A stretch of 64,000 bases of DNA from Sulfidibacter corallicola (GCF_017498545.1 NZ_CP071793.1:3658001-3722000); one strand, 5' to 3'; shown: positions 52,089-61,637, numbered from the stretch's first letter. Numbers and translations are program-made. Notes: generated from the sequence alone by a model not told the origin.

Positions 52089-52517
52089 CTAGTGGGTCGC
52101 GAATGCCCTTTCGTAGACATAGGCGCCACCAAGGACGCCAGCATAGAGGATCCCGATTGAAACTGCAACCCCCCAAATGCACCAAATCCAGTCTTTGACC
52201 TTAAACCCTTCTTTTTTAAAATAGTTATGCGCTTTTAAAACGATCATGACCCACATCAGCCAGGGCAGGGCGTTACCCCAGTCGCGATGGGTTTCCAGCG
52301 TCTCGTTGATCTCTCCGCTCAAGGCCGCATAGTCGGCCTGTCCGCTCAAAACGGCGGGGATCACGGTCACGCCACCCAGTGCCAGAAGGAACCAGGCGAC
52401 CGACAGCCAGGGCTGTCTTCCGGTGAGGGTCCCGGCCACGAGAACCAGGCTCCCCAGAAGCCAGAAAGCGATGGGAAAATGCACCAAAAAGGGATGCCAT
52501 GCGATGTGATCGATCAA
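52089..52517 (-). CDS. DUF2231-type small membrane protein
   Basis: 142 residues from a TTG at 52517 (IDHIAWHPFLVHFPIAFWLL), chosen because GGAGG lies 8 nt upstream; a GTG two codons earlier is too close to it. Four hydrophobic helices alternate with short loops, and the HP-FLVHFPIA start is characteristic of DUF2231 membrane proteins, sometimes thought to be haem-linked because of the conserved His residues. Function is unestablished. Divergent from the next gene. Confidence 0.8.
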   Translation of the reverse strand: MIDHIAWHPFLVHFPIAFWLLGSLVLVAGTLTGRQPWLSVAWFLLALGGVTVIPAVLSGQADYAALSGEINETLETHRDWGNALPWLMWVMIVLKAHNYFKKEGFKVKDWIWCIWGVAVSIGILYAGVLGGAYVYERAFATH

Positions 52518-52651
52518 GGTCACAACCTCCGCGTTGCGGTATGTGGGGCGAATGGGCCCGCGATCCGTCCTCTCGAGTTGCAATCCCGCCGCAAAACCGA
52601 TCGCTCGCCGTGGGAAAACCGATCTCAGGGGCCGCCTCCCGTGAATCGGGT

Positions 52652-52681
52652 TTTTCAGGCACGGTCGACTTGGATTATAAT
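52652..52681 (+). promoter_or_regulatory. Candidate promoter for the 52830 gene
   Basis: TTTTCA (52652-52657), 18 nt and TATAAT (52676-52681), with a leader of about 140 nt. The -35 is only fair. Confidence 0.4.
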
Positions 52682-52829
52682 CGTCCAGCCCCGGACGAGG
52701 TGGGAAAAGCATCGCCCCGACGCGCGAGCGGGAACCTCATCCGGAAAACCCCGGCATCGCGATCTTTTCGGAACAGCGCCAACCCGGGGGCGGCGACCCT
52801 TCTAAAAGGGAGCGCCAAGGATCACGCAC

Positions 52830-53216
52830 ATGTTGTTACAGGTTGATTTATACCAGGAAGTCGTTTTGCTGCTGGGGGCATCCCTGGAAGTCGTCGACGC
52901 ATTTCAAGCACGCGGCAAGACACGCCACCAAACCCTACCCTCCGTGCGGTTCTATACTTATCGCAGCCTGCTGACGCTTCCCGGTCATTGCGCCGTATGC
53001 GGCAAATCGCTCGACGCGATCGGCGAACCCTGCTCCAGCAGCGGAGGTTTCCACGCATTCGTCGGCCTCGATGGGGACGAAACCGTTCCCGAACAACACA
53101 AGGCCCGCGCGCGAAGCCTGTCCCTCGCCATGCTTCAATTCGAAGATCTCTCGTTCTACGTGGAAAGCGACAATGTATTCAAGATCGACGAGATCGTGGT
53201 TCCCATGGTGGTGTAA
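52830..53216 (+). CDS. Unknown 128-aa protein with Cys cluster
   Basis: ATG 52830 with AAGGA about 8 nt upstream. The middle holds CAVCGKSLDAIGEPC followed by a His a few residues on (SSSGGFHAF), a CxxC...C...H set that could bind zinc. The rest alternates strands and helices, with no signal peptide or TM segment. I recognise no family. It stands before the SurA-like genes with about 160 nt between, so operon membership is unclear. Confidence 0.65.
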   Translation: MLLQVDLYQEVVLLLGASLEVVDAFQARGKTRHQTLPSVRFYTYRSLLTLPGHCAVCGKSLDAIGEPCSSSGGFHAFVGLDGDETVPEQHKARARSLSLAMLQFEDLSFYVESDNVFKIDEIVVPMVV

Positions 53217-53380
53217 TCGTCCGGGTCGGGAAGAACCCGGCCGTCCCTCGGACGCGCCCCACACCTAATATATGAACCCATGGCTTCCCGGGCCGGCGGG
53301 AGCGAACCCGAACGGCGTTCACGGCCACCACGGCCGAGCCCGACTTTCGGCAATACCCAGATCATTCGAGAGGCATTCCC

Positions 53381-54412
53381 TTGGTCGACCCATTACATCC
53401 GAACCGCCCCCTCCCCTTCGGAACGAAGGTTCGCTTTCAATCGGCTTCCGCGGCCTGCAGGGCGACCATCGTCTCGCTCGCGATCCTGATGCTCGCCGGC
53501 TGTGGCAATACGCCCGAAGAGGTGCTCCCCCAGGAATCGCCGATCATCGTGACGATCCCCAACGACCTGCGCGGGCCCACCGAAATCCGGCTGAAGGAAT
53601 ATGAGTTCTTCATTCACGAAGTCTATTTCGAACTGGAAGAGAAGCTGAACGACGAACTCCATTCACGGGTTTTCGACGAGTTCATCCGCGAGCTGACGAT
53701 CGCCGAAATCGCGGCGCGTCAACCGATCTACGTCAGCCAGGATCAGATCGACGACTTCATTCACAATCAAATGACGATGGTCAGCTTCCATCTCATGGAA
53801 CCGAAGGAACAGGAATTGTGGAAGGCGGCCATTCGCCGCCGGCTCGCGGTCCAACAGTTCCTGAACCGGATTCTCCTCAATCAGGTGAGCGTCACCGACG
53901 AAGAGATCAACGATTACTACAGCACCAACGAAAAAGACTACAAATCGGACGTGCACTACCGTTTGCGGATTCTCCAGTTCTCGACGGAGGAAAAGGCCAA
54001 GGAATTGGGGAAGGCCCTGAAAAAGTCGAAGCGCCCCTTTTTGGAGGTGGCCGCGGAACACCTGGAAAACCAGGACTACCTTTTACCCGTCAACCTGCCG
54101 CTCACGGCATTGAACCAATCATTCAGTCGGGCGGTGCGCCGCATGCGTCCCGGCCGCTACTCGAAAATCATCCCGATCAAGCAGGGCGAGGCGACCGTTT
54201 ACTATATACTTTATCTCGAAGCCATCACACCCGAGTCTCAAGTCCCCTTCGAGGAGGCCTACCACGAGATTCGGCAGAAGCTGGAACACCAGGCGGCCGA
54301 GGCTTTGTTGGAAGACATGATCAAACAATACCAATCGTCCATCGACCTGAAGGTCCATGAAGACAGCCTCCCTTTCACGTATCAGGACCCCGCCCAAAGG
54401 AGTAACTTGTAA
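53381..54412 (+). CDS. SurA/PrsA-like lipoprotein (parvulin-type chaperone)
   Basis: 343 residues. Start at TTG 53381, 7 nt after AGAGG. A lipobox LAGC follows a hydrophobic run (IVSLAILMLAGC), so the mature protein is lipid-anchored in the periplasm. The helical N-terminal chaperone region (residues about 60-180, VYFELEEKLNDELH, FDEFIRELTIAEIAARQ) is SurA-like and is followed by a parvulin-shaped segment (YRLRILQFSTEEKAKEL, FLEVAAEHLENQ, YYILYLEAITPES). The parvulin part is weakly conserved, so isomerase activity is doubtful. It ends 1 nt before the next SurA-like gene, so the two are co-translated and may work as a pair on outer-membrane proteins. Confidence 0.8.
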   Translation: MVDPLHPNRPLPFGTKVRFQSASAACRATIVSLAILMLAGCGNTPEEVLPQESPIIVTIPNDLRGPTEIRLKEYEFFIHEVYFELEEKLNDELHSRVFDEFIRELTIAEIAARQPIYVSQDQIDDFIHNQMTMVSFHLMEPKEQELWKAAIRRRLAVQQFLNRILLNQVSVTDEEINDYYSTNEKDYKSDVHYRLRILQFSTEEKAKELGKALKKSKRPFLEVAAEHLENQDYLLPVNLPLTALNQSFSRAVRRMRPGRYSKIIPIKQGEATVYYILYLEAITPESQVPFEEAYHEIRQKLEHQAAEALLEDMIKQYQSSIDLKVHEDSLPFTYQDPAQRSNL

Positions 54413-54413
54413 T

Positions 54414-55385
54414 ATGGCGCTTTTATTGTGCTTCATACTGACTTGGCAATCCAACGCCCCGGAAACCGAATTCGTGGACCGCGTCGCCATCAAAGTCAAC
54501 GACAAGATCATCACGCAACGCGAACTGGTGATGATGTACGAACAACGCCGCCAGGGCTATCTTCAGGCCTATCGCGGCGCCCAGCTCGACGAAAAACTGA
54601 AGACCGCCTGGGAAGACACCCTCAAGGAAGCCCAGGAGCAACTGTTGCTCTACGAGAACGCGGTGGAACTGGGCATGGCGCTGTCGGAGGAAGACGTCCG
54701 CAGCAGATTGAACGCGATGCGCGAATCGAACGGCCTCTCCGAACAGGAATTCGAGGAAATCATCCAAGAACAGACCGGTATGTCGATGCACGATTTCATC
54801 GAGTTCCGCAAACGCCAGGACAGTGCCGACACGGTGATCCACACCAAGGTCGTCTCCCAAATCAAGATCGACGACAGCGAGATCGCCAAACACCACTCCG
54901 AGCACCGCGAAGACTATTTGAACCCCGCCACCTATCGCATCGCGGAAATCGTGCTGCTCAAAGGCGAGGGCGATCCCCTGGCCGCCAAGATCAAGGCCAA
55001 CAGCGCGGCCGAGTTCCTCAAAAAGGGCGGTGATTTCACCGAAGCCGCGCAAATGTACAGTGATTCCAGCTCCAAGGAAAGCGGCGGCGATCTGGGCATC
55101 GTCCAATACGGTGACCTGAACAAGCTGATCGAGGACAAGGTGAACGCCATGGCGCTGAACGAAGTGTCGGAAGTGTTCGAGACCCAGACCGCCTATTTCA
55201 TCATCAAGCTGTTGGACCGCACGCCGCCGAAGCCCAAGCCGATCCAGGAAGTCCGCGACGACATCGTGCGCGAATTGCGCATGCCGCGCATGGAAAGCAC
55301 CATGGCCACCTACCTCCAAGACCTGAAGAACAAGTACCTGCTTCAGGTGAAAACGCGCAAACCGCCCAAGGATCTCGCGGAATGA
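54414..55385 (+). CDS. SurA-like periplasmic peptidyl-prolyl isomerase/chaperone
   Basis: 323 residues from ATG 54414, with GGAG 11 nt upstream. A short signal peptide (MALLLCFILTWQSNA) is followed by VDRVAIKVNDKIITQREL, the classic SurA beginning. The helical chaperone domain continues to about 150, then comes a parvulin domain (YRIAEIVLLKGEG, SGGDLGIVQYGDLNKL, ETQTAYFIIKLLDRTPP) and a C-terminal helix. It probably escorts outer-membrane proteins through the periplasm. It directly follows the lipoprotein homologue and is closed by a good terminator. Confidence 0.88.
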   Translation: MALLLCFILTWQSNAPETEFVDRVAIKVNDKIITQRELVMMYEQRRQGYLQAYRGAQLDEKLKTAWEDTLKEAQEQLLLYENAVELGMALSEEDVRSRLNAMRESNGLSEQEFEEIIQEQTGMSMHDFIEFRKRQDSADTVIHTKVVSQIKIDDSEIAKHHSEHREDYLNPATYRIAEIVLLKGEGDPLAAKIKANSAAEFLKKGGDFTEAAQMYSDSSSKESGGDLGIVQYGDLNKLIEDKVNAMALNEVSEVFETQTAYFIIKLLDRTPPKPKPIQEVRDDIVRELRMPRMESTMATYLQDLKNKYLLQVKTRKPPKDLAE

Positions 55386-55443
55386 GCGAGCCTCGCTAGC
55401 CGAAGTCGGATCGGCGAACGTTCGATCTCGACTCCTTTACAAA

Positions 55444-55497
55444 ACGGCTCCGTCCGAGCTGGAACTCTCCAGGCCTCGAACGGAGCCGTCGCTTTAT
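55444..55497 (+). terminator. Terminator after the SurA-like pair
   Basis: ACGGCTCCGT and ACGGAGCCGT arms (10 bp) enclose a 26-nt structured loop and are followed by CGCTTTATTT. It lies between convergent genes. Confidence 0.7.
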
Positions 55498-55508
55498 TTG
55501 GACCTCGA

Positions 55509-58133
55509 TCAATCCAGGAGCGGATTGGTCTTGCGTACCTTGATTTCGGATTTGGCCCGAATCGAGACGTCGTCGTCTTCGAAGTCGACTTGCACGTGCT
55601 GGGTCTTGATCGACACCGGCAAATTGAGGGTCATGACGAATTGCGATTCGACCGCTTTCTCGATATCGCGCACGTACTCGCTGATCTTGCTGCGATCGGC
55701 CCGGAAAATCCGGTAATGGAAACCGCCGGACTCCTCTGAAAGGATCTTCAGGACGCCCTGGTTGATGCTGCTGAAACGGACCTTGTTGGCCACGTAGTTC
55801 TTTTTCTCGTCCTTCTTGGCGAAGAGGCGCGACAAACCGATGGCCCGCACAAACTTCTCGGCCTTGCCGGTCTCCTTTTGCAGGAACGCGGTTTCCTCGT
55901 CGGAGAGCCCGGGGTTGTTGTCCAGCCACAGGCTGTAGATCACGACGTCGTTCTCACGGGCGTAGGAAAGCATGCCGTTGCGGCTGTACTTGCCCTCGAT
56001 GCCGATGCCGTCCGATACCAGGACGATGACCTTGCGGCCCGGATACTGGAGCAGGGTGTGAATCGCGGCGATCACGGAATCGTAGAGAAAGGTCTCGTTC
56101 TCTTCGTAGAGCTTGTCGCCGTGTTTGGGATTGGGCTGCTGCAGATCGAGCGCCTCGGCCACGCTGAGCAGGACCGCCTTGGACCTGTTGGGCTCGAGGT
56201 ACTGCACGTAGTTGTCGGAAAAGGATACGAAGATCCCGGAATCGTCGGGCCGCATCGACTCGATGAAGCGCTTGACCGCGCGGACGTTGTCCTTGAAGGA
56301 ATCCTTCATACTGAAGGAGGTATCGACCAGGAAACAATAAGTGATGGGTTCCTCGATCTTCTCCACCTCGACCGGCTTGACGGCCTTGTCGTCGACGGTG
56401 ACGCGAAGTTTGCCGAAATCGAGGTCGTGCAGGAAGGATAACGAGGGATCGAAAGCGTTGAAGAACACCTGGACCAGACGGGTCTTGATCTTTTCGTCGG
56501 CGCGCAGGGGGGCCAGCTCACGCTCCAACCGGACCAGGCCCCGGGAAGTATCGCAAACCACGGTCAGGATGTTCTGCCCGGAAATCGAGAACAGGCCCTG
56601 ATCCACCGAGACCTCCCAGGGAGATCGACGGGTTTCCAGGATCAATCGACCGTTGAGGAACACGCTCATCTTGCGAATTTGAACGCCCGGATCGGGGCGG
56701 ACCACCACGCGGTCGAGCGCGGTGATTTCGTCTTTGGCCGGCAACACCAGGCGAACCCCTTCGGAATCGCGGGCTTCGCTCAACAGGGGTGAAAGCGGCG
56801 GCCGGAAACCGGGCTGACGCTCAGGATCGAGGTTGACCCAGGCCTGATCGGTGACGCCGTTGCCGCTCTCGTTCACGAAAACCGCCTGGATCTCGTTGAC
56901 TCCCGCGCGGCGGTCGGTGAAGGGAATCGAATAGACCACGCGCAGGCCGTCTTCTTCCTGTTGCTGTGCCTCCACCTTGGCGGGCACCATTTCCCCATTG
57001 AGGTAGAAGTCGCTTTGAGGCAGGTATTGGTAACCATAATAATAGCGCATGAGGAACAGGCGATCGCCCCGGTAGCCCACGAAGTCGTGCTCCACCGGGA
57101 AAAAACGGCCGGCGTACACGAATTTCTTGGGCATGGTGAACCCTTCCAAGGGTACCTTTTCGAAACCGCGAGCGATCAACAGGCTCGAAGCGGCGGGATT
57201 CAGGGGCGTCAGACGGGGCACGTCCAAGCGGCGCCGATCGATCCCCTCGCGGCCGTCTCGGTCGTGGACACGCAGTACCAGGTCGTATTGATCGGGCTCC
57301 ATGACCACCGAGAACATCTTCATGTCGCCATTCTGTAAATCGAAGCGTTTCTTGAAGTCGACCACTTTGTGTTGGTAGGGGTCGTATGCGGTCAGGTTCA
57401 CGTCGATGCCGCGCTTCGAAGCGTCGTAGAGTGTCAGGCCCACCAACACTTCGGTGCGGTTCTGATCCCCTTTGAGAAAGTAGTAACTGAGGGCGAAGTC
57501 CAGTTCGAACCGATCGTCACTGGCCAGGTTTTCGATGTCTTTGGTGAAGCCCAGGTAAGGCAGGGTCAGGGGAAGTGGGCGCAGGCGGTAGGGTTCGGCC
57601 CGGTCGAGAACGCGCAGCTCGCGAATCTCCTCGAAGCGCGGCTCCCACTTTTCCTTGTCGACGAGCCGGTAGCTGTTGGCGCGTGAATCGAAGAGAAACC
57701 GGAGCGTCACATTCTGCGAGGGATACTCCCAGACTTCTTCATAACCGGCGAGCAGGCCCGAATCGGACAATTTCCGCTGGGTTACGTTCTCGGGCTCACC
57801 CAGCAACAGAAAGGCCCTGCCGCGATCCGTTTTGGGACCCGACTTCTTGCCTTCGCCAAATTGGGCGACCGCGATCTGGCGGCGCTCGAAATAGGCCCGG
57901 CGATAACTGTTTTTTGCCGTCTCGGGCCTGGGATCGCGCTTGTACCAAAAGATCCCCTGAAAATACCGCTTGTTGTCCATGTTGGGCAGAGCCTTGTATA
58001 TTTCCAGCTCGCCCTTGGTGATGATCGGATCCACCACCGTCAAAAAGTCTTCCTGGGAGCCGAGATTGAGCTTTTGAGCCCACAGGGGCGTGGCCGTCAA
58101 GCTCAAGATCCAAACGCAGCGCCAAAAGTTCAT
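55509..58133 (-). CDS. Secreted GWxTD / VWFA domain protein
   Basis: About 874 residues from ATG 58133 (MNFWRCVWILSLTATPLWA, signal peptide). The N-terminal part matches GWxTD-type domains: FWYKRDPRPETAKNSYRRAY, then TDRGRAFLLLGEPENV, with GPKTDRG in place of GWxTDRG. The middle is a set of beta-sandwich segments. The C-terminal ~330 residues form a VWFA domain with a MIDAS-like DTSFSM and a VIVLVSDGIG strand, as in acidobacterial VWFA-related proteins. It is likely periplasmic or surface-bound with a binding or assembly role; the ligand is unknown. GAGG lies 11 nt before the ATG. Confidence 0.85.
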   Translation of the reverse strand: MNFWRCVWILSLTATPLWAQKLNLGSQEDFLTVVDPIITKGELEIYKALPNMDNKRYFQGIFWYKRDPRPETAKNSYRRAYFERRQIAVAQFGEGKKSGPKTDRGRAFLLLGEPENVTQRKLSDSGLLAGYEEVWEYPSQNVTLRFLFDSRANSYRLVDKEKWEPRFEEIRELRVLDRAEPYRLRPLPLTLPYLGFTKDIENLASDDRFELDFALSYYFLKGDQNRTEVLVGLTLYDASKRGIDVNLTAYDPYQHKVVDFKKRFDLQNGDMKMFSVVMEPDQYDLVLRVHDRDGREGIDRRRLDVPRLTPLNPAASSLLIARGFEKVPLEGFTMPKKFVYAGRFFPVEHDFVGYRGDRLFLMRYYYGYQYLPQSDFYLNGEMVPAKVEAQQQEEDGLRVVYSIPFTDRRAGVNEIQAVFVNESGNGVTDQAWVNLDPERQPGFRPPLSPLLSEARDSEGVRLVLPAKDEITALDRVVVRPDPGVQIRKMSVFLNGRLILETRRSPWEVSVDQGLFSISGQNILTVVCDTSRGLVRLERELAPLRADEKIKTRLVQVFFNAFDPSLSFLHDLDFGKLRVTVDDKAVKPVEVEKIEEPITYCFLVDTSFSMKDSFKDNVRAVKRFIESMRPDDSGIFVSFSDNYVQYLEPNRSKAVLLSVAEALDLQQPNPKHGDKLYEENETFLYDSVIAAIHTLLQYPGRKVIVLVSDGIGIEGKYSRNGMLSYARENDVVIYSLWLDNNPGLSDEETAFLQKETGKAEKFVRAIGLSRLFAKKDEKKNYVANKVRFSSINQGVLKILSEESGGFHYRIFRADRSKISEYVRDIEKAVESQFVMTLNLPVSIKTQHVQVDFEDDDVSIRAKSEIKVRKTNPLLD

Positions 58134-58351
58134 AAGTGTCACAACCTCGAAAAACCTATCGTTCACAACGCAACCATGCACGGGCCCAGGCGGGATGACA
58201 ACCGTTGTATCGTACTTTTACGCATCCCGCCGGGAAACGCCCAAATCGAGTCCTCCATTAAACCACAAAACCAAATCGAGGGTTTCGCGCGATCCCCGCC
58301 AGTGCCGGCGATCGTCGCCGAAACCGCCACGGAGCACGTTGGGGACCGGGC

Positions 58352-59182
58352 TCAGGTACGGCCGTGTTGCAGCATCAACTCCCGCAGGAAATCCAGCATG
58401 TTGCGGTCACCGATCAGACCGGCTTCCCTCATGTAATCCGGCCAGTACCCGCGAAATCGCAACGAGAGAACGTCCAACCGGTAGACGAGTCCCTTGAAAT
58501 GAAGTTTGACCGGCCAATCCGGACGGCGCCGGCGCGAGGCGAAGACGATGAAGTTGTCGTCCTCGTGACAGGCGGCGATCGCGACCTCTTCGAACACCTC
58601 GAGCATGGTCCTGATTTGGGCGCCGCATATGCGGTTACAGCCAGGACTCCAAATGTTGAAAACCGCGATCCCGTCCCCATCGAGCGATTGGTAGAGCAGA
58701 TCCATGAACTCGAGGGTCAGGAGATGGGGCGGCACGAACTGGGACGAATAGCAGTCGATGACGATCAGGTCCTGGAGCTGGTCGATGTCGTCTTCGAGCG
58801 TGGAACGGAAATCTCCCAAAATGATTTCATCCTTGGGGTCGAGGCGGAAAAAACGGCGCGCCAATTCCAGGACCAGCAGGCTGGATTCGACCGATCGAAT
58901 GCGGGCTCGGTGTTTCCAGTAGGCATTGAAGGCGTGAAGGGTGGCGCAACTTCCCAGGCCGCCGATCAGGACCTGCGACGGCTGTGGTTTCAACACTCGC
59001 GCCCCGGAACACATGACTCCGACGTATTCGAGCACGGGCGCACAGTGATCAACCAGACTCATGACACCTTGGATACTGTGTTCGAAATGGAGGTATCGAT
59101 GCTGCTCGGGAAAAAGATCGACAACCCGAATCCAGTCTTCACCCCTGCGCTCGTCGAACAGGACACGGTGATGTGTGGCCAA
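58352..59182 (-). CDS. Spermidine synthase-like SAM-fold protein
   Basis: 276 residues, TTG start at 59182. The Rossmann-like core has VLIGGLGSCATLHAF (nucleotide loop), SVESSLLVLELARRFF (the acidic residue that grips the ribose), ILGDFRSTLED, and DLIVIDCYSS followed by a helix and GIAVFN. This is the layout of spermidine synthase-like proteins. The usual GGGDG loop is GGLGSC and the catalytic DxxD motif is not obvious, so polyamine transfer is uncertain; an aminopropyl- or methyltransferase-like role is possible. No ADC/speD gene is nearby. The 3' end faces the VWFA gene on the same strand. Confidence 0.75.
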   Translation of the reverse strand: MATHHRVLFDERRGEDWIRVVDLFPEQHRYLHFEHSIQGVMSLVDHCAPVLEYVGVMCSGARVLKPQPSQVLIGGLGSCATLHAFNAYWKHRARIRSVESSLLVLELARRFFRLDPKDEIILGDFRSTLEDDIDQLQDLIVIDCYSSQFVPPHLLTLEFMDLLYQSLDGDGIAVFNIWSPGCNRICGAQIRTMLEVFEEVAIAACHEDDNFIVFASRRRRPDWPVKLHFKGLVYRLDVLSLRFRGYWPDYMREAGLIGDRNMLDFLRELMLQHGRT

Positions 59183-59713
59183 GGTCCCCCCTGCCGGTCG
59201 CGAAACGATCGAGTCAACGACTGGCTCCGGTTCATCCTAGCATGGGCATCCACGCGGAACGGGATCCCGGAGAGAATCACCGCAGGGGTACATGGGCGTC
59301 GAACACACCGTAAGAGACGGACGGCGAAATCGTCGCAAGGCAACGGGCCCCAAATTCAATTGCCGAGACACCGAATCCGATTAATGCATAAGGGATGTGC
59401 CGATGAACAATCACCTCATATGAAAGAGGTCGTCACTGCATTCGCCGGCAAACTCCCGGCTCGCGAAAAAAGGTTAAAACGACGCAACCTCACGTTAGTA
59501 GGGCAATCAAGCGGGTTTTCGCCTGAAGAACGGCGAAAACGGTGCATTCTCTCCAGCCAAGGCCCATGTTCGCAGATGATTGCACAAACCGTGAAAACAG
59601 GGGCACCATCAATGGATTTCGTTTAAGATCACTATCTAAAGACAGACGGCGGGCCGCCAATGATAAATAGACAGAGCGCGAATGACAAGTACCAAAATCA
59701 TCTCGAATGGTGT
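59183..59713. other. Intergenic region between divergent genes
   Basis: No supported gene in ~530 nt. Open frames on either strand lack ribosome sites and motifs. The right end leads into the promoter at 59714-59742. Confidence 0.45.
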
Positions 59714-59742
59714 TTGACGTTAATGACCCATGGGTATAAAAT
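59714..59742 (+). promoter_or_regulatory. Sigma70-type promoter of the TPR protein
   Basis: TTGACG (59714-59719), a 17-nt spacer and TAAAAT (59737-59742). The leader to the ATG at 59779 is about 30 nt. Confidence 0.7.
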
Positions 59743-59778
59743 AGGCGGCAATTCAGGAGCAAAGGAATTTTGAAAGCG

Positions 59779-60117
59779 ATGAATTTCGTCAGGAAGTTTT
59801 TGCGCCGAAATCCGGATCTTCGCCAAGAAGACCTCGTCAAGCCCTTTTGCTTGAAAGCGAAGCAGGCCATTTTGGAAGAAGATCTTCCCAAAGCGATCGC
59901 CTACCTGAATTGCGGGATCAAACTGGCCCCGGAACGCCTCAATCTCTACCTCCAACGCGCGCAAATTTTCCAATACGGACTCGACAATTACTCCCGTGCA
60001 CTGGAAGACTACCGCTTTATCCTGCGCAAGTTGGAATCGTCACCGGATTCGGCGATGGAAGCCAAATGCAAACAAGCCATGCGAGACATGATGGCCGCTC
60101 CCGGTAGCGGGGCCTGA
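59779..60117 (+). CDS. Small TPR-like protein
   Basis: 112 residues. Start ATG 59779 is about 10 nt after AAAGGA; a TTG three codons earlier is too near that site. Helix pairs of TPR type (KAKQAILEEDLPKAIAYLNCGIK and RLNLYLQRAQIFQYGLDNYSRALEDY) cover most of the chain, so it is likely a small interaction adaptor. No catalytic motif or export signal is seen. It stands alone behind its own promoter, upstream of the PilZ gene (about 190 nt apart). Confidence 0.75.
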   Translation: MNFVRKFLRRNPDLRQEDLVKPFCLKAKQAILEEDLPKAIAYLNCGIKLAPERLNLYLQRAQIFQYGLDNYSRALEDYRFILRKLESSPDSAMEAKCKQAMRDMMAAPGSGA

Positions 60118-60311
60118 TGAACAACCTCTTGAAAAGGGTCGGGTTCGCTCTTTCGACCGGTTGGTTGCGAGGGTGGCGGAGCTGACAAGGGATCGGTGTG
60201 CGAATTTGCACCGATTTTTCTAAATAAAGGTATTGGAATCTCTAAAGGGAATTTGTCTTCCCTTCGATAGGTATAGTCAAGCAAAGCCGTTGCATACCGG
60301 AGCATCATACC

Positions 60312-61637
60312 GTGCCGTTGTTTTCCAGAAAAAAAACTAAATCGAACGACGAAGCCCTCATCAATACCGAAGATGAAGTACTGGGTTATCTGGACGAAGT
60401 ATACCGAAAGCGGATTCCCCTGACACTGCGCCTCAAAGGTAAATCCGCGGATACCGATATCTTGTACATGGACGAGAAAAACAAGGTTCTCCGCGTGCAG
60501 CAGGACCTGTTTCGCGGTATCCAACACGGCATGGACGTCAGCGTCGGCTTTCCGCTGGACCGCACCTGGTGGACCTTCAAGAGCAAGTTCGTCCTGGTCA
60601 ACGAAAAGCCCCACATCTTGATTCCCAAAGCCATCAATCACTCGGAGCGGCGCAAGCACCTGCGCACGGCCTTCACTCCCCGGGAACAGGTCAAGGTTAC
60701 GGTTCTCGAGGGGTTGGGCAGCGGCAACGGCGTGTTCGGCATGGCCGTGGACATCGGCACGGGCGGCATTTCGCTGACCATCGAAAAGGCCATGAACCTC
60801 TCCAACGAGCGCGAAATCCCACCGACCGAGACCTTGTTCAAACCTGGCGCCAAGCTGGCGATCGTCAAGATCAATCGCTTGCCCGGCTGCCCGCTCATGG
60901 AGGTCTCGGGTCTCGCCAAGCGCGTCTGGAGAGATGGCAGGTGGCGGTTGGCCATCGAATTCGCCAATCTCCCCAAAGCCCAATACAGCGGCATCCTGAG
61001 ATTCATCGAGCCGCGCACCCTGGAATTCAAACCCGTACGGCGCTCCAAGAAACGTCGCGAAGAACGGGAAGAAGCGCGGGCCGTTCCCCGTGCCCCGGCC
61101 TCCGAAGGCGCCCGTCCCGAGACTGCGGGCGGCGCCGCGGCTCCCAGCGGCGACGCGGGGGCCAGCCGTTCCGCACCACCCGCCGATCCGACCCAGGCGG
61201 CACCGCCACCCCCGGCCAAGGCGGGCGAGAATGCTCCGGAACCGGCCAAGGAACAGAGTGCGCCCGCACCCGAGGCCAGTAAGCGCCCCACCGTTCTCGT
61301 GCTGGGCGAAGCCCTGCTGGAAGAGATTCCCTTCTTGAAGGCCAAGAACAGTCCCTTCGAAGTGATCATCAGCAACACACCCATCAGTGCCGTCAAGGTC
61401 ATCACGGAAGATGCACCGGCCATGATTCTGTGCGGCACCGCCTTCAAAGGGCGCAACATCGTGGAAGTGCTCGAGAAAATCCACAACATGGGTGTGCTCA
61501 ACGATCGCAAGGTCGTCGTGTGCGGCAACGATCTCACCGGCAAGGACATGATCAAGCTGAAAATGCTGAAGATTGAAACGGTGATCCCCCTGCCGATGAC
61601 CACCGCGCAAGATTTTCTGCAGGCTTTGAGCGGCTGA
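60312..61637 (+). CDS. PilZ-domain protein with pseudo-receiver tail
   Basis: 441 residues from GTG 60312, 9 nt after GGAG. The N-terminal YcgR-like part (DVSVGFPLDR) leads into a PilZ domain: the Arg cluster RRKHLRTAF and the DIGTGGISL loop form the cyclic-di-GMP site (D-x-S-x-x-G variant). A long Pro/Ala-rich linker follows (about 255-325). The C-terminal ~115 residues have the strand/helix order of a receiver (VLVLGEALLEEI, PAMILCGTAF, KVVVCGNDL) but lack the phosphoacceptor Asp. It probably senses c-di-GMP and relays to motility machinery through its tail; the partner is unknown. Confidence 0.82.
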   Translation: MPLFSRKKTKSNDEALINTEDEVLGYLDEVYRKRIPLTLRLKGKSADTDILYMDEKNKVLRVQQDLFRGIQHGMDVSVGFPLDRTWWTFKSKFVLVNEKPHILIPKAINHSERRKHLRTAFTPREQVKVTVLEGLGSGNGVFGMAVDIGTGGISLTIEKAMNLSNEREIPPTETLFKPGAKLAIVKINRLPGCPLMEVSGLAKRVWRDGRWRLAIEFANLPKAQYSGILRFIEPRTLEFKPVRRSKKRREEREEARAVPRAPASEGARPETAGGAAAPSGDAGASRSAPPADPTQAAPPPPAKAGENAPEPAKEQSAPAPEASKRPTVLVLGEALLEEIPFLKAKNSPFEVIISNTPISAVKVITEDAPAMILCGTAFKGRNIVEVLEKIHNMGVLNDRKVVVCGNDLTGKDMIKLKMLKIETVIPLPMTTAQDFLQALSG

